From: Synechococcus sp. CS-1325
GTDB lineage: Bacteria > Cyanobacteriota > Cyanobacteriia > PCC-6307 > Cyanobiaceae
NCBI GenBank assembly: GCA_025128135.1
Contig: JAHLYW010000046.1
Location: 124,001-188,000 of the forward strand
DNA: 64,000 nucleotides
Reading direction: 5' to 3'
Part shown: one piece after another, positions 10,536 to 20,490 of the stretch
How positions within the stretch are numbered: the first letter of the stretch is position 1
Layout of the letters: each line of letters starts with the position of its first letter
Notes under the pieces: generated by a model
The model's input: the letters and a program-made list of their open reading frames with translations, nothing else
The model's database searches: none
What the model was told of the DNA's origin: nothing
Position numbers and translations under genes: made by a program

Positions 10536-10578
10536 AGCCTCGCCCCGGTTTCGCTCGGTTGCAGCTCGATCCTGCTGC

Positions 10579-10764
10579 TCAGATCGCGACCGGTTCGAGG
10601 GCTGCCAGCAGGGTTTCGGGTGATTCCAGGGCATGGATCTGCCAGCGAGCCCGCTCGCCGAGGCTGCTGCTCAGCCGTTCCAGGTCGTCGGCAGCCTGTT
10701 TCGGGCTCTCATAGGGTCCGATGTGCCGAGTGGTCAAACCATCGCGAATCGTCAGTAGATACAT
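10579..10764 (-). CDS. Small conserved-looking protein, unknown function
   Basis: A 61-residue protein starting MYLLTIRDGLTTRHIGPYES at the ATG at 10764. It has no membrane segment and resembles small cyanobacterial proteins of unknown role, with a beta-rich N-terminus and a helical middle (ESPKQAADDLERLSSSLG). A 27-codon upstream extension exists but is unlikely to be used. It follows msrA on the same strand after 59 bases. Confidence 0.55.
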   Translation of the reverse strand: MYLLTIRDGLTTRHIGPYESPKQAADDLERLSSSLGERARWQIHALESPETLLAALEPVAI

Positions 10765-10823
10765 CCGCCACCCTCCCGTCTGGGATTTCCACCCTAGGCA
10801 CATCGAAGCGTTCTGAACAGGCT

Positions 10824-11528
10824 TCAGGGCCTGGCTCCAGCCCATGGGACGGAACTGCGGGCCCTGCTGCCCCAGACCTGATTGAGCCGCTGATCACGGC
10901 CGCACGACCAGCGGTAGTAGTTGTATTTGAGCTTGTTCTGCTCGGCGTAGTTCTGGTGGTATCCCTCGGCGGGCCAGAAGCGCTGCAGCGGACGGATCTG
11001 CACCCGGATCGAGCTCGAATTCTGCCTGAGCTCCCGGGCCGCCTCCTGAAGGCTGGCCTGGGCCTGCTCCTGTTGTCGCGTTCCCCTGGTGAAGATCGCC
11101 GGCCGGTAGGAGGCCCCACGATCACAGAACTGGCCGCCCCCATCGAGGGCATCCACGTTGCGCCAGTAGGCGCGCAACAGGGTGGGATAGCTGATGCGGC
11201 TGGTCTCGAAGCGAACCAGCACGCTTTCCAGGTGGCCCGTACCCCCAGCCGTCACCTGGCGGTAGGTGGGGTTCGGCCTGGAGCCGCCGCTGTAGCCACT
11301 CACTGCCTCCACCACGCCTGGGAGCCCCTCCAGATCGTGCTCAAGGCACCAGAAGCAGCCGCCGGCGAACACCGCCTCCTCGATCGCCGCCTGGGCGGGT
11401 GCGGCGGCGACGACAAGCAGCAGCAGCCCCAGCAGCAGCGGACGGGCAACCCCTGACCACAGCCGGGACTTCCAGGCTCGGCTCGGTTGCATCGGCAGGA
11501 TCGGCTCGGGGGTGCTGGTGGAGGCCAT
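10824..11528 (-). CDS. msrA: Exported peptide-methionine (S)-S-oxide reductase
   Basis: A 234-residue MsrA that reduces the S-epimer of methionine sulfoxide in proteins. The catalytic cysteine is in AGGCFWCLEHDLEGLPGV, followed by SGYSGGSRPNPTYRQVTAGG. The Cys in YYRWSCGRD near the C-terminus may be the resolving one. The N-terminus has a hydrophobic export segment (RPLLLGLLLLVVAAAPAQA), so the enzyme probably works outside the cytoplasm. The ATG at 11528 starts five bases after the lpxB stop; an ATG at 11489 is an alternative. It is the last large gene of the lpx run. Confidence 0.93.
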   Translation of the reverse strand: MASTSTPEPILPMQPSRAWKSRLWSGVARPLLLGLLLLVVAAAPAQAAIEEAVFAGGCFWCLEHDLEGLPGVVEAVSGYSGGSRPNPTYRQVTAGGTGHLESVLVRFETSRISYPTLLRAYWRNVDALDGGGQFCDRGASYRPAIFTRGTRQQEQAQASLQEAARELRQNSSSIRVQIRPLQRFWPAEGYHQNYAEQNKLKYNYYRWSCGRDQRLNQVWGSRARSSVPWAGARP

Positions 11529-11532
11529 CCAC

Positions 11533-12753
11533 TCATCCTGCCGGGCTGAACGCAGCCGCCGCTGCTGACGGCTGCGCCATCGCCAGGTGATCGAGGATCT
11601 CGACGGCGGCCCGCCCGGTGACACCAGGTTCACCGAGGCAGAGGCGCAGGCGCCCATAGCCCTCGATCATCCGCTCACGGGCTTCACCGGGATCGAGCAG
11701 GGGAAGGGCCGCAGCCACCACGGCCGCCGCTGTGAACGACTCCTGGAGCAGTTCCGGAACCAGGCGCTCCCCCAGCACCAGGTTGACCGGCGAAATATGG
11801 TCGACCCGGAAGTGCAGCAGGTGGCGGGCCAGCCAGGCCGTCGGACGGCTGACGCGATATCCCACCACCTGGGGAACCCCCCGCAGGGCCAGCTCCAGAT
11901 TCACGGTGCCCGATTTGGTGAGCGCCAGATCGGCGGCGGCGGAGAGAACGGGCCGCAGCCGATCGGCGTCCGAGGCGGGCACCACCTCGGCCTGCACGCC
12001 GGCCTGGCGGAGCAGCGCCGCCAGCGGCGCCTCGAAGGCGGCCTGACCGGCCGGCACCATCACCCGCAGGCCTGGCCGCAGCCGTTGCAGTTCCGCCGCC
12101 GCCGCCGCCAGGGTGGGCACCAGATAGCGCATCTCCTGGCTGCGGGAGGCGGGCAGCAGCAGCAGCAGGCGCTCTTCCGCGAGGAGGCCCAGCTCACGGC
12201 GGGCCTCCTCGCGGCCGGGAAGGTCACCCAGCGTGTCGAGCAGGGGGTGGCCCACCCAGGTCACATCGGCCCCCCGTTCGCCGTAGAAGCGGGCCTCCTC
12301 GGGAAAGATCGAGAGGATGCGGTCGGTGAAACCGATCAGCCGGGTGCTGCCCCCCTCGCCGATCCGGAAAGCCCACTCCTGGGGGGCGATGTAGTAGGTG
12401 ATCGGAACCCCCGGCAGCTGGCGCCGCAACTTGAGACCGAGGCTCACATTCGCTCCCATGTAGTCGATCAGGACCACCCCATCCGGTGGGGTCTGGCGCA
12501 GCAACCTGCCGACCCGCCGCTGCAGCCGCAGGGTGGGGAGCACCAGCGGCAGTGCCTCCCACAGACCCATGGCCCCCATCGGCGCGGTATTGGCCAGCAG
12601 CCGGGCACCGGCCCTCTCCATCCGCTCCCCACCCAGGGCGATGATCTCGAGGTCGAGTTGCCGCCGCCTGGCCTCGGCATGGAGCGCCTGGATCAGCAAC
12701 CCACCCTGCAGATCCCCCGACACCTCGCCGGTGCTGATCAGCAAGCGCACCAT
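11533..12753 (-). CDS. lpxB: Lipid-A-disaccharide synthase
   Basis: A 406-residue GT19 glycosyltransferase that joins UDP-2,3-diacylglucosamine to lipid X, forming the tetraacyl disaccharide of lipid A at the inner membrane. Family signs are [20 protein letters not shown] at the start, [18 protein letters not shown] and the C-terminal [20 protein letters not shown]. Its ATG overlaps the last base of the lpxA stop (TGATG). The order lpxC-fabZ-lpxA-lpxB is typical of Gram-negatives; lpxD is not in this cluster. Confidence 0.96.
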   Translation of the reverse strand: MVRLLISTGEVSGDLQGGLLIQALHAEARRRQLDLEIIALGGERMERAGARLLANTAPMGAMGLWEALPLVLPTLRLQRRVGRLLRQTPPDGVVLIDYMGANVSLGLKLRRQLPGVPITYYIAPQEWAFRIGEGGSTRLIGFTDRILSIFPEEARFYGERGADVTWVGHPLLDTLGDLPGREEARRELGLLAEERLLLLLPASRSQEMRYLVPTLAAAAAELQRLRPGLRVMVPAGQAAFEAPLAALLRQAGVQAEVVPASDADRLRPVLSAAADLALTKSGTVNLELALRGVPQVVGYRVSRPTAWLARHLLHFRVDHISPVNLVLGERLVPELLQESFTAAAVVAAALPLLDPGEARERMIEGYGRLRLCLGEPGVTGRAAVEILDHLAMAQPSAAAAAFSPAG

Positions 12754-13574
12754 CAGCGATGGGGCGGCAGGGGACCGCGGCGTCCGGGGGTGATCGAGGC
12801 TTCAAGGAAGCTGCAGAGCTGCTCCGCCGCCGGCAGCAGCTCGTCCTGGCGGATGCGGGCGAGGGCCTGGACCAGCACCTCGTCGCCGCGGTAGAGGCGG
12901 TTCCAGACCTCCTGCAATTGCCTGAGTTCGGCACCGGCGGCCCGTTCGGCCAGGCCGCTGCGCCGCAGGCCGATGCGGTTGAGCCCCCGCAGCCGTCCGG
13001 GGTGGCCTTCGACGATGGCGAAGGGGGGCACGTCCCTGTCGATGCGGCTCATGCCGCCCACCATCGCCAGCGTGCCGATGTGGACGAACTGATGGATGCC
13101 GAGCACCCCGCCGATCACGGCCCGGTCGCCGATCACCACATGGCCGGCGATCGCCACGCTGTTCGCCACGACGATGCCGTCGCCCAGTTCACAGTTGTGG
13201 CCGACATGGCAGTAGGCCATCAGCAGATTGCCGCTGCCCAGCCTGGTCTGCTCGCCATCGGCGGTGGCCCGGTTGATCGTGACGCATTCCCGGATCGTGT
13301 TGTCGTCACCGAGCACCACTTCGGTGGGGGCCCCGTTGTATTTGAGGTCCTGGGGTTCGAGGCCGATGCAGGCCCCGGGGAAAACCCGGTTGCGGGCACC
13401 CATCCGAACGCGGCCTTCGATCACCACATGGGGCCCGATCCGGCTGCCGGGACCGATCTGCACCTCAGGGCCGATCACGGAGAACGGCCCGATCGCCACG
13501 CCGACAGCCAGCTTGGCGCGGGGATCGACCAAGGCGGTGGGATGGATCGAGGTTTCCACGGCTGCGCTGGTCAT
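12753..13574 (-). CDS. lpxA: UDP-N-acetylglucosamine O-acyltransferase
   Basis: A 273-residue left-handed beta-helix acyltransferase that puts a 3-hydroxyacyl chain on UDP-GlcNAc, the first step of lipid A synthesis. Hexapeptide repeats run through the first 190 residues (for example [20 protein letters not shown]). The catalytic His is in [15 protein letters not shown]. The helical C-terminus follows after the repeats. It starts four bases after fabZ and is coupled to lpxB. Confidence 0.97.
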   Translation of the reverse strand: MTSAAVETSIHPTALVDPRAKLAVGVAIGPFSVIGPEVQIGPGSRIGPHVVIEGRVRMGARNRVFPGACIGLEPQDLKYNGAPTEVVLGDDNTIRECVTINRATADGEQTRLGSGNLLMAYCHVGHNCELGDGIVVANSVAIAGHVVIGDRAVIGGVLGIHQFVHIGTLAMVGGMSRIDRDVPPFAIVEGHPGRLRGLNRIGLRRSGLAERAAGAELRQLQEVWNRLYRGDEVLVQALARIRQDELLPAAEQLCSFLEASITPGRRGPLPPHR

Positions 13575-13578
13575 CGCC

Positions 13579-14034
13579 TCAGTCCACCAGAGAGAACATC
13601 AGTTCTCCTGAACAGACGCGCTGTCCATCGACCGTGACCTCTCCCCTCACCTTGCCGAACCGCCGATGCTTGATGGCCAGCAGCTCACAGCTGATCCGCA
13701 GTTGATCGCCAGGCACGACCGGCCGCCGGAACCGCACCCCGTCGATCCCGGCGAAGACGAACAGCCCCTTCGGCAACTCAGGCATCTGGGCAATGATCAG
13801 TCCCCCCACCTGGGCCATCGCCTCGACGATCAACACCCCCGGCATCATCGGACGACCCGGGAAATGGCCCTGGAAATGGGGCTCGTTGAGGGTGACGTTC
13901 TTGATGGCGACCGCCCGCTTACCAGGCTCATGTTCGACCACCCGGTCCACAAGGGCAAATGGGTAGCGGTGGGGCAACAGATTGAGGATCTGCTCACTGG
14001 TGAGCAGGGGTGAGCCGGCAAGAGAAACGGTCAA
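13579..14034 (-). CDS. fabZ: 3-hydroxyacyl-ACP dehydratase
   Basis: A 151-residue hotdog-fold dehydratase of type II fatty acid synthesis. The active-site His and Glu are visible in [20 protein letters not shown]. It competes with LpxA for 3-hydroxyacyl-ACP, and the tight placement between lpxC and lpxA is the usual Gram-negative arrangement. The gaps are six and four bases. Confidence 0.97.
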   Translation of the reverse strand: MTVSLAGSPLLTSEQILNLLPHRYPFALVDRVVEHEPGKRAVAIKNVTLNEPHFQGHFPGRPMMPGVLIVEAMAQVGGLIIAQMPELPKGLFVFAGIDGVRFRRPVVPGDQLRISCELLAIKHRRFGKVRGEVTVDGQRVCSGELMFSLVD

Positions 14035-14040
14035 CGGGCT

Positions 14041-14889
14041 TCAGGCAGATCGGGAGTGAGCAGCCAGGGCAGCCGCCAGAGCGGTGTGCAGCCCATGGGA
14101 ACCGCGGTATGCGAACACCTGGGCTCGAGGCAAGCCCACCAGCGCCAGGTCGCCCAGCAGGTCCAGCAGCTTATGGCGCACCGGCTCCTGTTCGAGGCGC
14201 AAAGGAGGATTCAACCACTGCTGGCCATCACAGACCAGGGCATTGCCCAGATTCCCACCTTTGATCAGCCCCGCCGCCTGCAGTTGCTCCACCTGCTCGC
14301 GAAAGCCGAACGTGCGGGCCGGGGCGATCTCCTCAACGAAGCGCCGAGGCGTGAGCTCCAGGGAAAAGGACTGTCGGCCGATCGCCGGCTGGGGAAACTC
14401 GATCGCCGCTCCCAGCCAGGGCTGGAGGCTGGGCAGGGCGGTCACGAAGCTCCGGCCCTGCTGCAGGGTGAGCGGTGAAGCGAGCTCCTGCAACGGCTCC
14501 CGCTCACCCACCAGCTGGAGGCCCGCTTCGGCGATCGCCTCCACCCACGACAGTGCGGAGCCATCAAGCAGCGGCACCTCATCCCCTTCAACCAGGATCG
14601 TCACCTGGCTGAGGCCCGTCCCAGCCAGGGCTGCCAGCAGATGCTCCACCGTGGCGAGGCGGCGTTGATCAAGCCTCAGGGCGGTGCACAGCTGGGTTTC
14701 GCACACCAGGCCGGGATGAAGCCGGCTGACAGCGCTGCCCGGCTGATCCAGCCAGCCCAGCTGAAAACCTGGCTGATCACTGGGCTCGAGGCGCACCCGG
14801 CAGAGGTTGCCGCTGTGCAGGCCCACCCCGGAGCGCTCCACCGGTGCCGCCAGGGTCCAGGCCTGGCTGTAATCGCTGGGCCAGTCCAT
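14041..14889 (-). CDS. lpxC: UDP-3-O-acyl-N-acetylglucosamine deacetylase
   Basis: A zinc-dependent deacetylase of 282 residues that commits the pathway to lipid A. Zinc ligands are visible in TVEHLLAALAGTG and EPVRHKLLDLLGDLALVG, and the Lys/Phe-containing end is RGSHGLHTALA. The ATG at 14889 (MDWPSDYSQAW) fits the family start and lies two bases from the bamA stop. The proteolytic control of LpxC known in enterobacteria cannot be judged here. Confidence 0.95.
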   Translation of the reverse strand: MDWPSDYSQAWTLAAPVERSGVGLHSGNLCRVRLEPSDQPGFQLGWLDQPGSAVSRLHPGLVCETQLCTALRLDQRRLATVEHLLAALAGTGLSQVTILVEGDEVPLLDGSALSWVEAIAEAGLQLVGEREPLQELASPLTLQQGRSFVTALPSLQPWLGAAIEFPQPAIGRQSFSLELTPRRFVEEIAPARTFGFREQVEQLQAAGLIKGGNLGNALVCDGQQWLNPPLRLEQEPVRHKLLDLLGDLALVGLPRAQVFAYRGSHGLHTALAAALAAHSRSA

Positions 14890-14891
14890 GG

Positions 14892-17198
14892 CTAGAACTT
14901 CCAGCCGACACCGAGGTTGAAGCGCCAATCACCGCTGAAGTCCTTGCTGGCGACCTCCAGCCGGAGTGGACCGACCGGAGTGGTGACGATCAGACCGGTG
15001 CCCACCGAGAAGCCACTGCCCGGTTTTGCCAGCAGACCACCTGGATTGCCCTGGACACTGGCCTGGGAGCCGAAATCGGTGCCGCCATCCACGAAGAACG
15101 ATCCACTCACGACGGAGAACAGCGGGAAGCGGTACTCGATCGTGGCTTCGCCAAAGCTCTTGCCGACCCCGAGGTCACAGTCGGCGAAGCCCCGCACCGA
15201 GTTGGAGCCGCCCATGCAGAAGGCCTCGTAGGGGGGCAGGTCGCCGACGTTGGTGCCGGCCGAGACCTGGAAGGCCAGGGCCTGCTTGCAGTCGGCCGCC
15301 TCACCGGGTTTCGGCCGACAGCCCTTGTAAAACCGCAGCCAGTTGACTGGAATGAAATAGGAATAGCTGCCGCGCAGGCGGTTGAAGGTGGGTGAATCGG
15401 GCCCGACCGAAACGAACTGCTCCGTGCTGAGGCTGAGAAAATTGCCGGAGGTGGGATTGCGGGGATCGTTGAGCGTGTTGCGGGTGGCTGCCACCCGCAC
15501 CGCCACCAACTGGTTGGTGGTGGCGCAGTTGAACGCCACGCAGACCACGTTCTCGATCGGAGCCTCGGAGCCGTCGAAGTTGTTGGTGCTCACACCGAAG
15601 GGCATGGATTCACCGGCGAAGTTGATCGGCCTCACCTCCTGGGCACTGGCCCCCACCACCAGACTCCAGAGGGCCTTCCTGAAGGGATTTCCACCATTGA
15701 GCGGCCGCACGAACTGAATGTTGCCGCCCACCCGCTGGATCGCGATCGAGTTGCCGTCGTAATCGAACCAGCTGTTCCCCGGGGAATCGGATTCGGCTTC
15801 ACCAACCGAGTCGAAGCGCCGGCCTTCGGGGTTGTTGTCGGAGTTGATGTTGTAAGCCAGGCTGGTGCCAGGAGCTTCGTAGAAATCCGAGGCGGTGTTG
15901 ATGTTGCCGTTTTCCTGGCTCTGGTAGATCTGCGGCACATCCCGGCTGATGAACAGGCGGGCACGGAAAGCTGTGCGGTATTTATCCCCCTTGATCCACG
16001 GATCCGTGAAGGACAGGTCGGCCAGGCCGCCGAACTGGCCATAGGTGAAGTTGAGGGCCACATCCCAGGCTCGACCCCTCAGGTTGCTGTCCTGGAGCTG
16101 CACCTGGCCGAACACACCCTGGCTCTGGCTGTAACCCAGGCCGCCGGAGAGGGAGCCGGTGGATTGCTCCACCACCCCCAGCACGATCACCACCTCACCA
16201 GGCTGGGCCGGAACGGGCCGCAGGGTCACCTTGACATCGGCAAACAGCCCGGTGCCGTAGAGGCGCTTGATGTCCTCCTCGAGGTTGCGGCGGTTGAAGG
16301 TCTGGCCCGGCAGGATCGAGATCTCGCGGCTGACCACCCAGGGCTTGGTCTTGCCGCGGATCGGCTCACCCTTTTCGTTGGTGGCGGAGCCCTCCTTGTC
16401 GAGGAACTGCACCTCCACCACCTGGACTGTTCCCTCCCGGACCGCCAGAAGAACCACACCCTCCGGACTGACGCGGCTGGGGCCGGTGATCCTGGCCAGG
16501 GAGTAGCCCTGGTCGGCGTACCACTTCTGCAGTTCCTGCAGACGGCCCTGCAGGGTGTTGAGGTTCAGGGTCTTGCCGACGTCGGCGGCGAAGGTGTCCT
16601 GGAGAACCTCGGCAGGAAGCTTGGCCTTGGCGGTGTCGAGCTCCACCTTCTGCAAAACGGGATTGGCGGTGGCGATCACCACCAGCTGCACGCCGAGCGG
16701 GCCGTCGACCGGCTGAATCCGCACATCCGAGAACCAGCCGCTGGCATAGATCGCAGCGAGATCGGTCTGCAGCTCGGAGCGGGAAACGCGGCTGCCGGGC
16801 CGCACAACCATGGCGTCATAGACGGCCAGCTCCAGTCTTTCGCGCTCCGGGTGACCTTCAAGGCCATTGACCACCACCTCGCTGACCAGCACCTTGGGCT
16901 CGGCGGGTGCCGCCGGCGCCAGGCTGCCCGGGCTGGCCGCTGGCGGAGTGGTGGCAGGGCCTGGCAGGACCGGCTCGAAGCCGGCCGGCGGGGTGGCGGG
17001 CGCCGCAGCGGGGGGTGAAGCCTGGGGGGCGGCTTCGGTGGCGGCTGGAGCAGGCTGGGACTGGGCCAGCACCCGCGCAGGAGCGAGCAGGGCGAGCACC
17101 CCGAGCAGCGGCAGGCTCACCCTCAGGCCGCGACTGCCGCGGCGAGCGAGCCGGTCAGGGAGGGAATGGCGCATCAGGGCGTTGCGGGTGCCACCCAT
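14892..17198 (-). CDS. bamA: BamA/Omp85 outer membrane assembly factor
   Basis: A 768-residue Omp85 protein inserting beta-barrel proteins into the outer membrane, and related to chloroplast Toc75. A signal peptide (LPLLGVLALLAPARVLAQ) is followed by a Pro/Ala-rich linker of about 70 residues. POTRA-type domains come next (for example VVNGLEGHPERERLELAVYD and LYGTGLFADVKVTLRP), then a C-terminal 16-strand barrel ending in the aromatic FNLGVGWKF. The barrel contains the conserved surface-loop element VRGFADCDLG. The ATG at 17198 puts the signal peptide at the start. The position between purC and lpxC suggests one envelope operon. Confidence 0.95.
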   Translation of the reverse strand: MGGTRNALMRHSLPDRLARRGSRGLRVSLPLLGVLALLAPARVLAQSQPAPAATEAAPQASPPAAAPATPPAGFEPVLPGPATTPPAASPGSLAPAAPAEPKVLVSEVVVNGLEGHPERERLELAVYDAMVVRPGSRVSRSELQTDLAAIYASGWFSDVRIQPVDGPLGVQLVVIATANPVLQKVELDTAKAKLPAEVLQDTFAADVGKTLNLNTLQGRLQELQKWYADQGYSLARITGPSRVSPEGVVLLAVREGTVQVVEVQFLDKEGSATNEKGEPIRGKTKPWVVSREISILPGQTFNRRNLEEDIKRLYGTGLFADVKVTLRPVPAQPGEVVIVLGVVEQSTGSLSGGLGYSQSQGVFGQVQLQDSNLRGRAWDVALNFTYGQFGGLADLSFTDPWIKGDKYRTAFRARLFISRDVPQIYQSQENGNINTASDFYEAPGTSLAYNINSDNNPEGRRFDSVGEAESDSPGNSWFDYDGNSIAIQRVGGNIQFVRPLNGGNPFRKALWSLVVGASAQEVRPINFAGESMPFGVSTNNFDGSEAPIENVVCVAFNCATTNQLVAVRVAATRNTLNDPRNPTSGNFLSLSTEQFVSVGPDSPTFNRLRGSYSYFIPVNWLRFYKGCRPKPGEAADCKQALAFQVSAGTNVGDLPPYEAFCMGGSNSVRGFADCDLGVGKSFGEATIEYRFPLFSVVSGSFFVDGGTDFGSQASVQGNPGGLLAKPGSGFSVGTGLIVTTPVGPLRLEVASKDFSGDWRFNLGVGWKF

Positions 17199-17241
17199 GG
17201 TTCTCCGAGGCAACGCGGCTAAGCCGCAAATTGGCGTGACC

Positions 17242-17997
17242 TTACCGGTAGAGGTGGGGTTCAGGGCAAACACCTTGGACCCGTTTGAAGACCTCCCCAT
17301 AGGCTTCGATCACCCCGCCGAGATCCTGGCGGAACCGATCCTTGTCCAGAATGCGGTCGGTTGGGTCCTCGATGCGGCCATCCCAGAGCCTGCAGGTGTC
17401 GGGACTGATCTCATCGGCGAGCACCAGCTCACCATCAGTGGTGAAACCGAATTCCAGCTTGAAATCCACCAATTCCAGCTCCACCTGGGTGAACAGCTCC
17501 CGCAGCTCGGCGTTCACCCAGCGCGCCAGCCGCTCCAGTTCACAGCGCTGTTCCGGGGTCACGAGCGCCAGTCGCTCCAGCCTGGCTTCGGTGAGCAGTG
17601 GGTCGCCGAAGGCATCATCCTTGTAATAAAGATCCAGCAGCGGCGGCTCCAGAACGGTGCCTGGGGCGATCGGCAGTTGCCGGCAGAGCGAGCCGGCCGC
17701 CACGTTGCGGATCACCACTTCGAGCGGGATCACCCGGACCGGACGGACCAGCATCCAGCGATCGCCGTCGATGCCCAGGTAATGGGTGGGGATGCCCGCC
17801 AGCGCCAGCCGTTCGAGCAGCAGGGCCGAGATCCGGCAGTTGAGTGGCCCCTTGCCGGGCAGCTGGGCTTTCTTGAGGGCATTGAACGCCGTGGCGTCGT
17901 CCTTGAACTCCACCGCCAGCACGTCGTCCCGGTCTGTCTGGAACACCCGTTTGGCTTTGCCCTCGTAGAGCAGGGGACCGAGCTGATACGTCGTCAT
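17242..17997 (-). CDS. purC: SAICAR synthetase
   Basis: A 251-residue ATP-dependent ligase that joins aspartate to CAIR in purine synthesis. Family blocks are [20 protein letters not shown], the SAICAR signature [20 protein letters not shown] and [12 protein letters not shown]. Its ATG overlaps the stop of the upstream secreted protein gene (ATGA). purD begins 1.1 kb away on the other strand, so two purine genes bracket one unknown gene. Confidence 0.97.
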   Translation of the reverse strand: MTTYQLGPLLYEGKAKRVFQTDRDDVLAVEFKDDATAFNALKKAQLPGKGPLNCRISALLLERLALAGIPTHYLGIDGDRWMLVRPVRVIPLEVVIRNVAAGSLCRQLPIAPGTVLEPPLLDLYYKDDAFGDPLLTEARLERLALVTPEQRCELERLARWVNAELRELFTQVELELVDFKLEFGFTTDGELVLADEISPDTCRLWDGRIEDPTDRILDKDRFRQDLGGVIEAYGEVFKRVQGVCPEPHLYR

Positions 17998-19097
17998 GGT
18001 GAGGGGAGGAGAGTCGGGCCATCGGCGGGGCTGGCGGCGTGCCCCCCGGCCGCCCGGGGCGAACGCAACTGCCGCTCCAGGTCATCGGCGCGGGCCGTCT
18101 GGCCGCTGTCCTGCTGGCGCAGCCGCCATTCGGCGTAGGCATCGTCGATCCGCTGACTCAGCCGCAACCGCCGCGCCGCCGCCGCCGCTCCATCTCCGCC
18201 GGCCCGCTGCTGCATGGCCCTCTGCAGATCAAGCAGTTCAGCCGCCATCCCCCAGGCGGCAGCGGCGGCGGCCTGATCCAGGGCCAGCTCCAGCAACCGA
18301 TCGCGCTCCGCCTGCGGCACGGAATCCAGCAACTGGGCGGCCCGTTGCAGCCGTTCGGCGGCGACACGTCCAGGCAGCCGTCCCGCCAGCAGCAGGGCCG
18401 CGGCTTCCTCGTTCCGGCCCAGGGTCGTCAGGTGGTCCGCCAGCACGTCGAGGGCCGGGCGGGTATCGAGGCTGCCGTCCTCCCGGAGCCGCATCGGCAG
18501 AGGCATGGCCTCAAGGCTGGCCGGATTTCCTGCCGCCAGCCGCCGCAGGGCCGAAGCGGCGCGGCGGTGGTTCAGCCCGGCATTCGCCGCTCGCCACTGC
18601 TGAATCAGCCACTGCTGGCGCTGAACTCCTGGGCCGGGGCCGAAACGATCGAGCACCTCGAGAGCCGCTTCCGGTGCCAGGCAGCTGATCAGGGCATTGG
18701 CATTGGCGATCACGACGCCGAAGGGCTGGGGAGCCGGCCACAGGGCCACCAGCCGCTCCCGCAGCAGTCGCAACCGTTCGGTCCGATCAAAACGGGCTGA
18801 ATCCTGACAGGCCCCTTCCAGCAGCACCAGATCAGCGGACGCCAGGCTCGCGGCGAAGACTGTCTCCTCCATGCCCGGCTCCACCAGACCCGGCTGCACC
18901 AGACCCGGCTCCACCTGACCCGACTCGATCACTGCCGGCTCGACGGGCAGGGGCAGCGGCTGGGCCAGCGAGGCCAGACCAGCGCCGAGCAGACCCGCCG
19001 GTGCCAGGGCCGACGCCCCGATCCAGGCGATCACCCGGCGCCAGGGGTCCGCTGAGTTGTAGAGAAGGAACGGCACGGCGGACGATCCAAGGGGCAC
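17994..19097 (-). CDS. Secreted helical-repeat-like protein, unknown function
   Basis: A 367-residue protein with a GTG start at 19097. An N-terminal hydrophobic stretch ([19 protein letters not shown]) looks like a signal or anchor. It is followed by three in-frame 15-bp repeats that encode [14 protein letters not shown]. The remaining 280 residues are Ala/Leu/Arg-rich and helical, resembling TPR-type superhelices (for example [20 protein letters not shown]). No catalytic motif is seen. It is coupled to purC (ATGA) and heads the purC-bamA-lpx run. It may be a periplasmic scaffold, but I do not recognise the family. Confidence 0.65.
   Translation of the reverse strand: MPLGSSAVPFLLYNSADPWRRVIAWIGASALAPAGLLGAGLASLAQPLPLPVEPAVIESGQVEPGLVQPGLVEPGMEETVFAASLASADLVLLEGACQDSARFDRTERLRLLRERLVALWPAPQPFGVVIANANALISCLAPEAALEVLDRFGPGPGVQRQQWLIQQWRAANAGLNHRRAASALRRLAAGNPASLEAMPLPMRLREDGSLDTRPALDVLADHLTTLGRNEEAAALLLAGRLPGRVAAERLQRAAQLLDSVPQAERDRLLELALDQAAAAAAWGMAAELLDLQRAMQQRAGGDGAAAAARRLRLSQRIDDAYAEWRLRQQDSGQTARADDLERQLRSPRAAGGHAASPADGPTLLPSP
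18877..18921. repeat. Three in-frame 15-bp tandem repeats
   Basis: Three adjacent units, GGCTCCACCAGACCC and two near-copies (one and one mismatch), lie at 18877, 18892 and 18907. On the coding (minus) strand they add [10 protein letters not shown]-type pentapeptides to the secreted protein. The exact 15-base period keeps the frame open. Confidence 0.85.
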
Positions 19098-19135
19098 AAC
19101 CTAGGGAACCGCCTCCGCACTACCCGATCGATCCG

Positions 19136-20464
19136 ATGACATCCCAGGCCTCTAGCCCGTCCTTCGCTCCATCCCGGCTGTTGGTGATCGGCTCCGGCGG
19201 CCGCGAGAATGCCCTGGCCTGGGCCCTGCGTCGCGCTCCCGCCGTCGAGCGGGTGTGGGTGGCGCCCGGGAATGGGGGAACGGCCAGCCAACCGGGCTGC
19301 GAGCCCCTGGCGATCGCCAGCAGCGATCAGGCCGGGCTGATCCGCTTCTGCCACGAGCAGGCGGTGGATCTGGTCGTGGTGGGTCCGGAGGGACCCCTGG
19401 CCGACGGCCTGGCCGACCGGCTGCGGGAGGCAGGCCTGGCGGTGTTCGGCCCCGGGGCCGACGGGGCCAGGCTGGAAGCCAGCAAGCAGTGGGCCAAGGC
19501 GTTGATGCAGGAGGCGGGAGTGCCGACGGCGGCCCACTGGGCCCCTGCAAGCCTGGAGGAAGCCCTGGCCATTCTGGCGGGTCGTTCCGAACCGCTGGTG
19601 GTCAAGCTGGATGGGCTCGCCGCCGGCAAGGGGGTCACCGTCGCCGATACGGTCGAAGCCTGCCGCAGCGCGATCGAGGCGATCTTCGCCGACCGATGCT
19701 CAAGCCAGGGCAACGACGACGACGCCAGCGCGCCCCTGGTGCTGGAGGAGCGGCTTTCAGGACCGGAGGTATCCGTCTTTGCCCTCACCGACGGGGCGAC
19801 GATGGTGCTGCTGCCGCCCGCCCAGGACCACAAGCGCATCGGGGAGGGGGACACCGGACCGAACACCGGCGGGATGGGGGCCTACGCCCCGGCACCGCTG
19901 CTCGACGCCGCCGGCCTGGAGCAGGTGCGCCAACTTGTGCTTGAGCCCACGCTGCGGACACTGCAGAAGCGTGGAATCAACTACCGCGGCGTGATCTACG
20001 CCGGGTTGATGCTCACCGCCGATGGTCCCAAGGTGATCGAGTTCAACTGCCGCTTCGGGGATCCCGAATGCCAGACCCTGATGCCCCTGCTCGGCGAGGA
20101 GCTGGCGGCTGTGCTGCTGGCCTGCGCCACCGGCCAGCTCCACCAGGCTCCCGCCCTCTCGGTGGCGGCACGGTGCAGCGCCTGCGTGGTGGCCGCCGCG
20201 GCGGGCTACCCCGAGCAGCCACGGCTCGGCGATCGGATCGAGACCGAGCTTTCCTCGGAGGCCGATCGGCAGCTCTTCCATGCCGGCAGCCGGCTGGATT
20301 CCTCCGGCGTCTGCCGCACCGCCGGGGGCAGGGTGCTGGCCGTGGTGGCCCAGGCGGAGGATTTCAACGCCGCCTTCGCCGCCGCCTACGCCGGCCTGGA
20401 GCTGGTTCATTTCGAGGGAATCAACTTCCGCCGGGATATCGGCCATCAGGTCAGGAGCCTTTAG
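19136..20464 (+). CDS. purD: Phosphoribosylamine-glycine ligase
   Basis: An ATP-grasp enzyme of 442 residues that makes GAR in purine synthesis. Signs are LLVIGSGGRENALAWALRR at the start, the ATP-grasp elements KLDGLAAGKGVTVAD and PAQDHKRIGEGDTGPNTGGM, and the metal-binding end IEFNCRFGDPECQ. The ATG at 19136 leaves only 38 bases to the divergent GTG at 19097. The promoter must therefore lie largely inside the neighbouring gene. Confidence 0.96.
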   Translation: MTSQASSPSFAPSRLLVIGSGGRENALAWALRRAPAVERVWVAPGNGGTASQPGCEPLAIASSDQAGLIRFCHEQAVDLVVVGPEGPLADGLADRLREAGLAVFGPGADGARLEASKQWAKALMQEAGVPTAAHWAPASLEEALAILAGRSEPLVVKLDGLAAGKGVTVADTVEACRSAIEAIFADRCSSQGNDDDASAPLVLEERLSGPEVSVFALTDGATMVLLPPAQDHKRIGEGDTGPNTGGMGAYAPAPLLDAAGLEQVRQLVLEPTLRTLQKRGINYRGVIYAGLMLTADGPKVIEFNCRFGDPECQTLMPLLGEELAAVLLACATGQLHQAPALSVAARCSACVVAAAAGYPEQPRLGDRIETELSSEADRQLFHAGSRLDSSGVCRTAGGRVLAVVAQAEDFNAAFAAAYAGLELVHFEGINFRRDIGHQVRSL

Positions 20465-20490
20465 GGTGCATCCGAACGACGGTTCCGATC

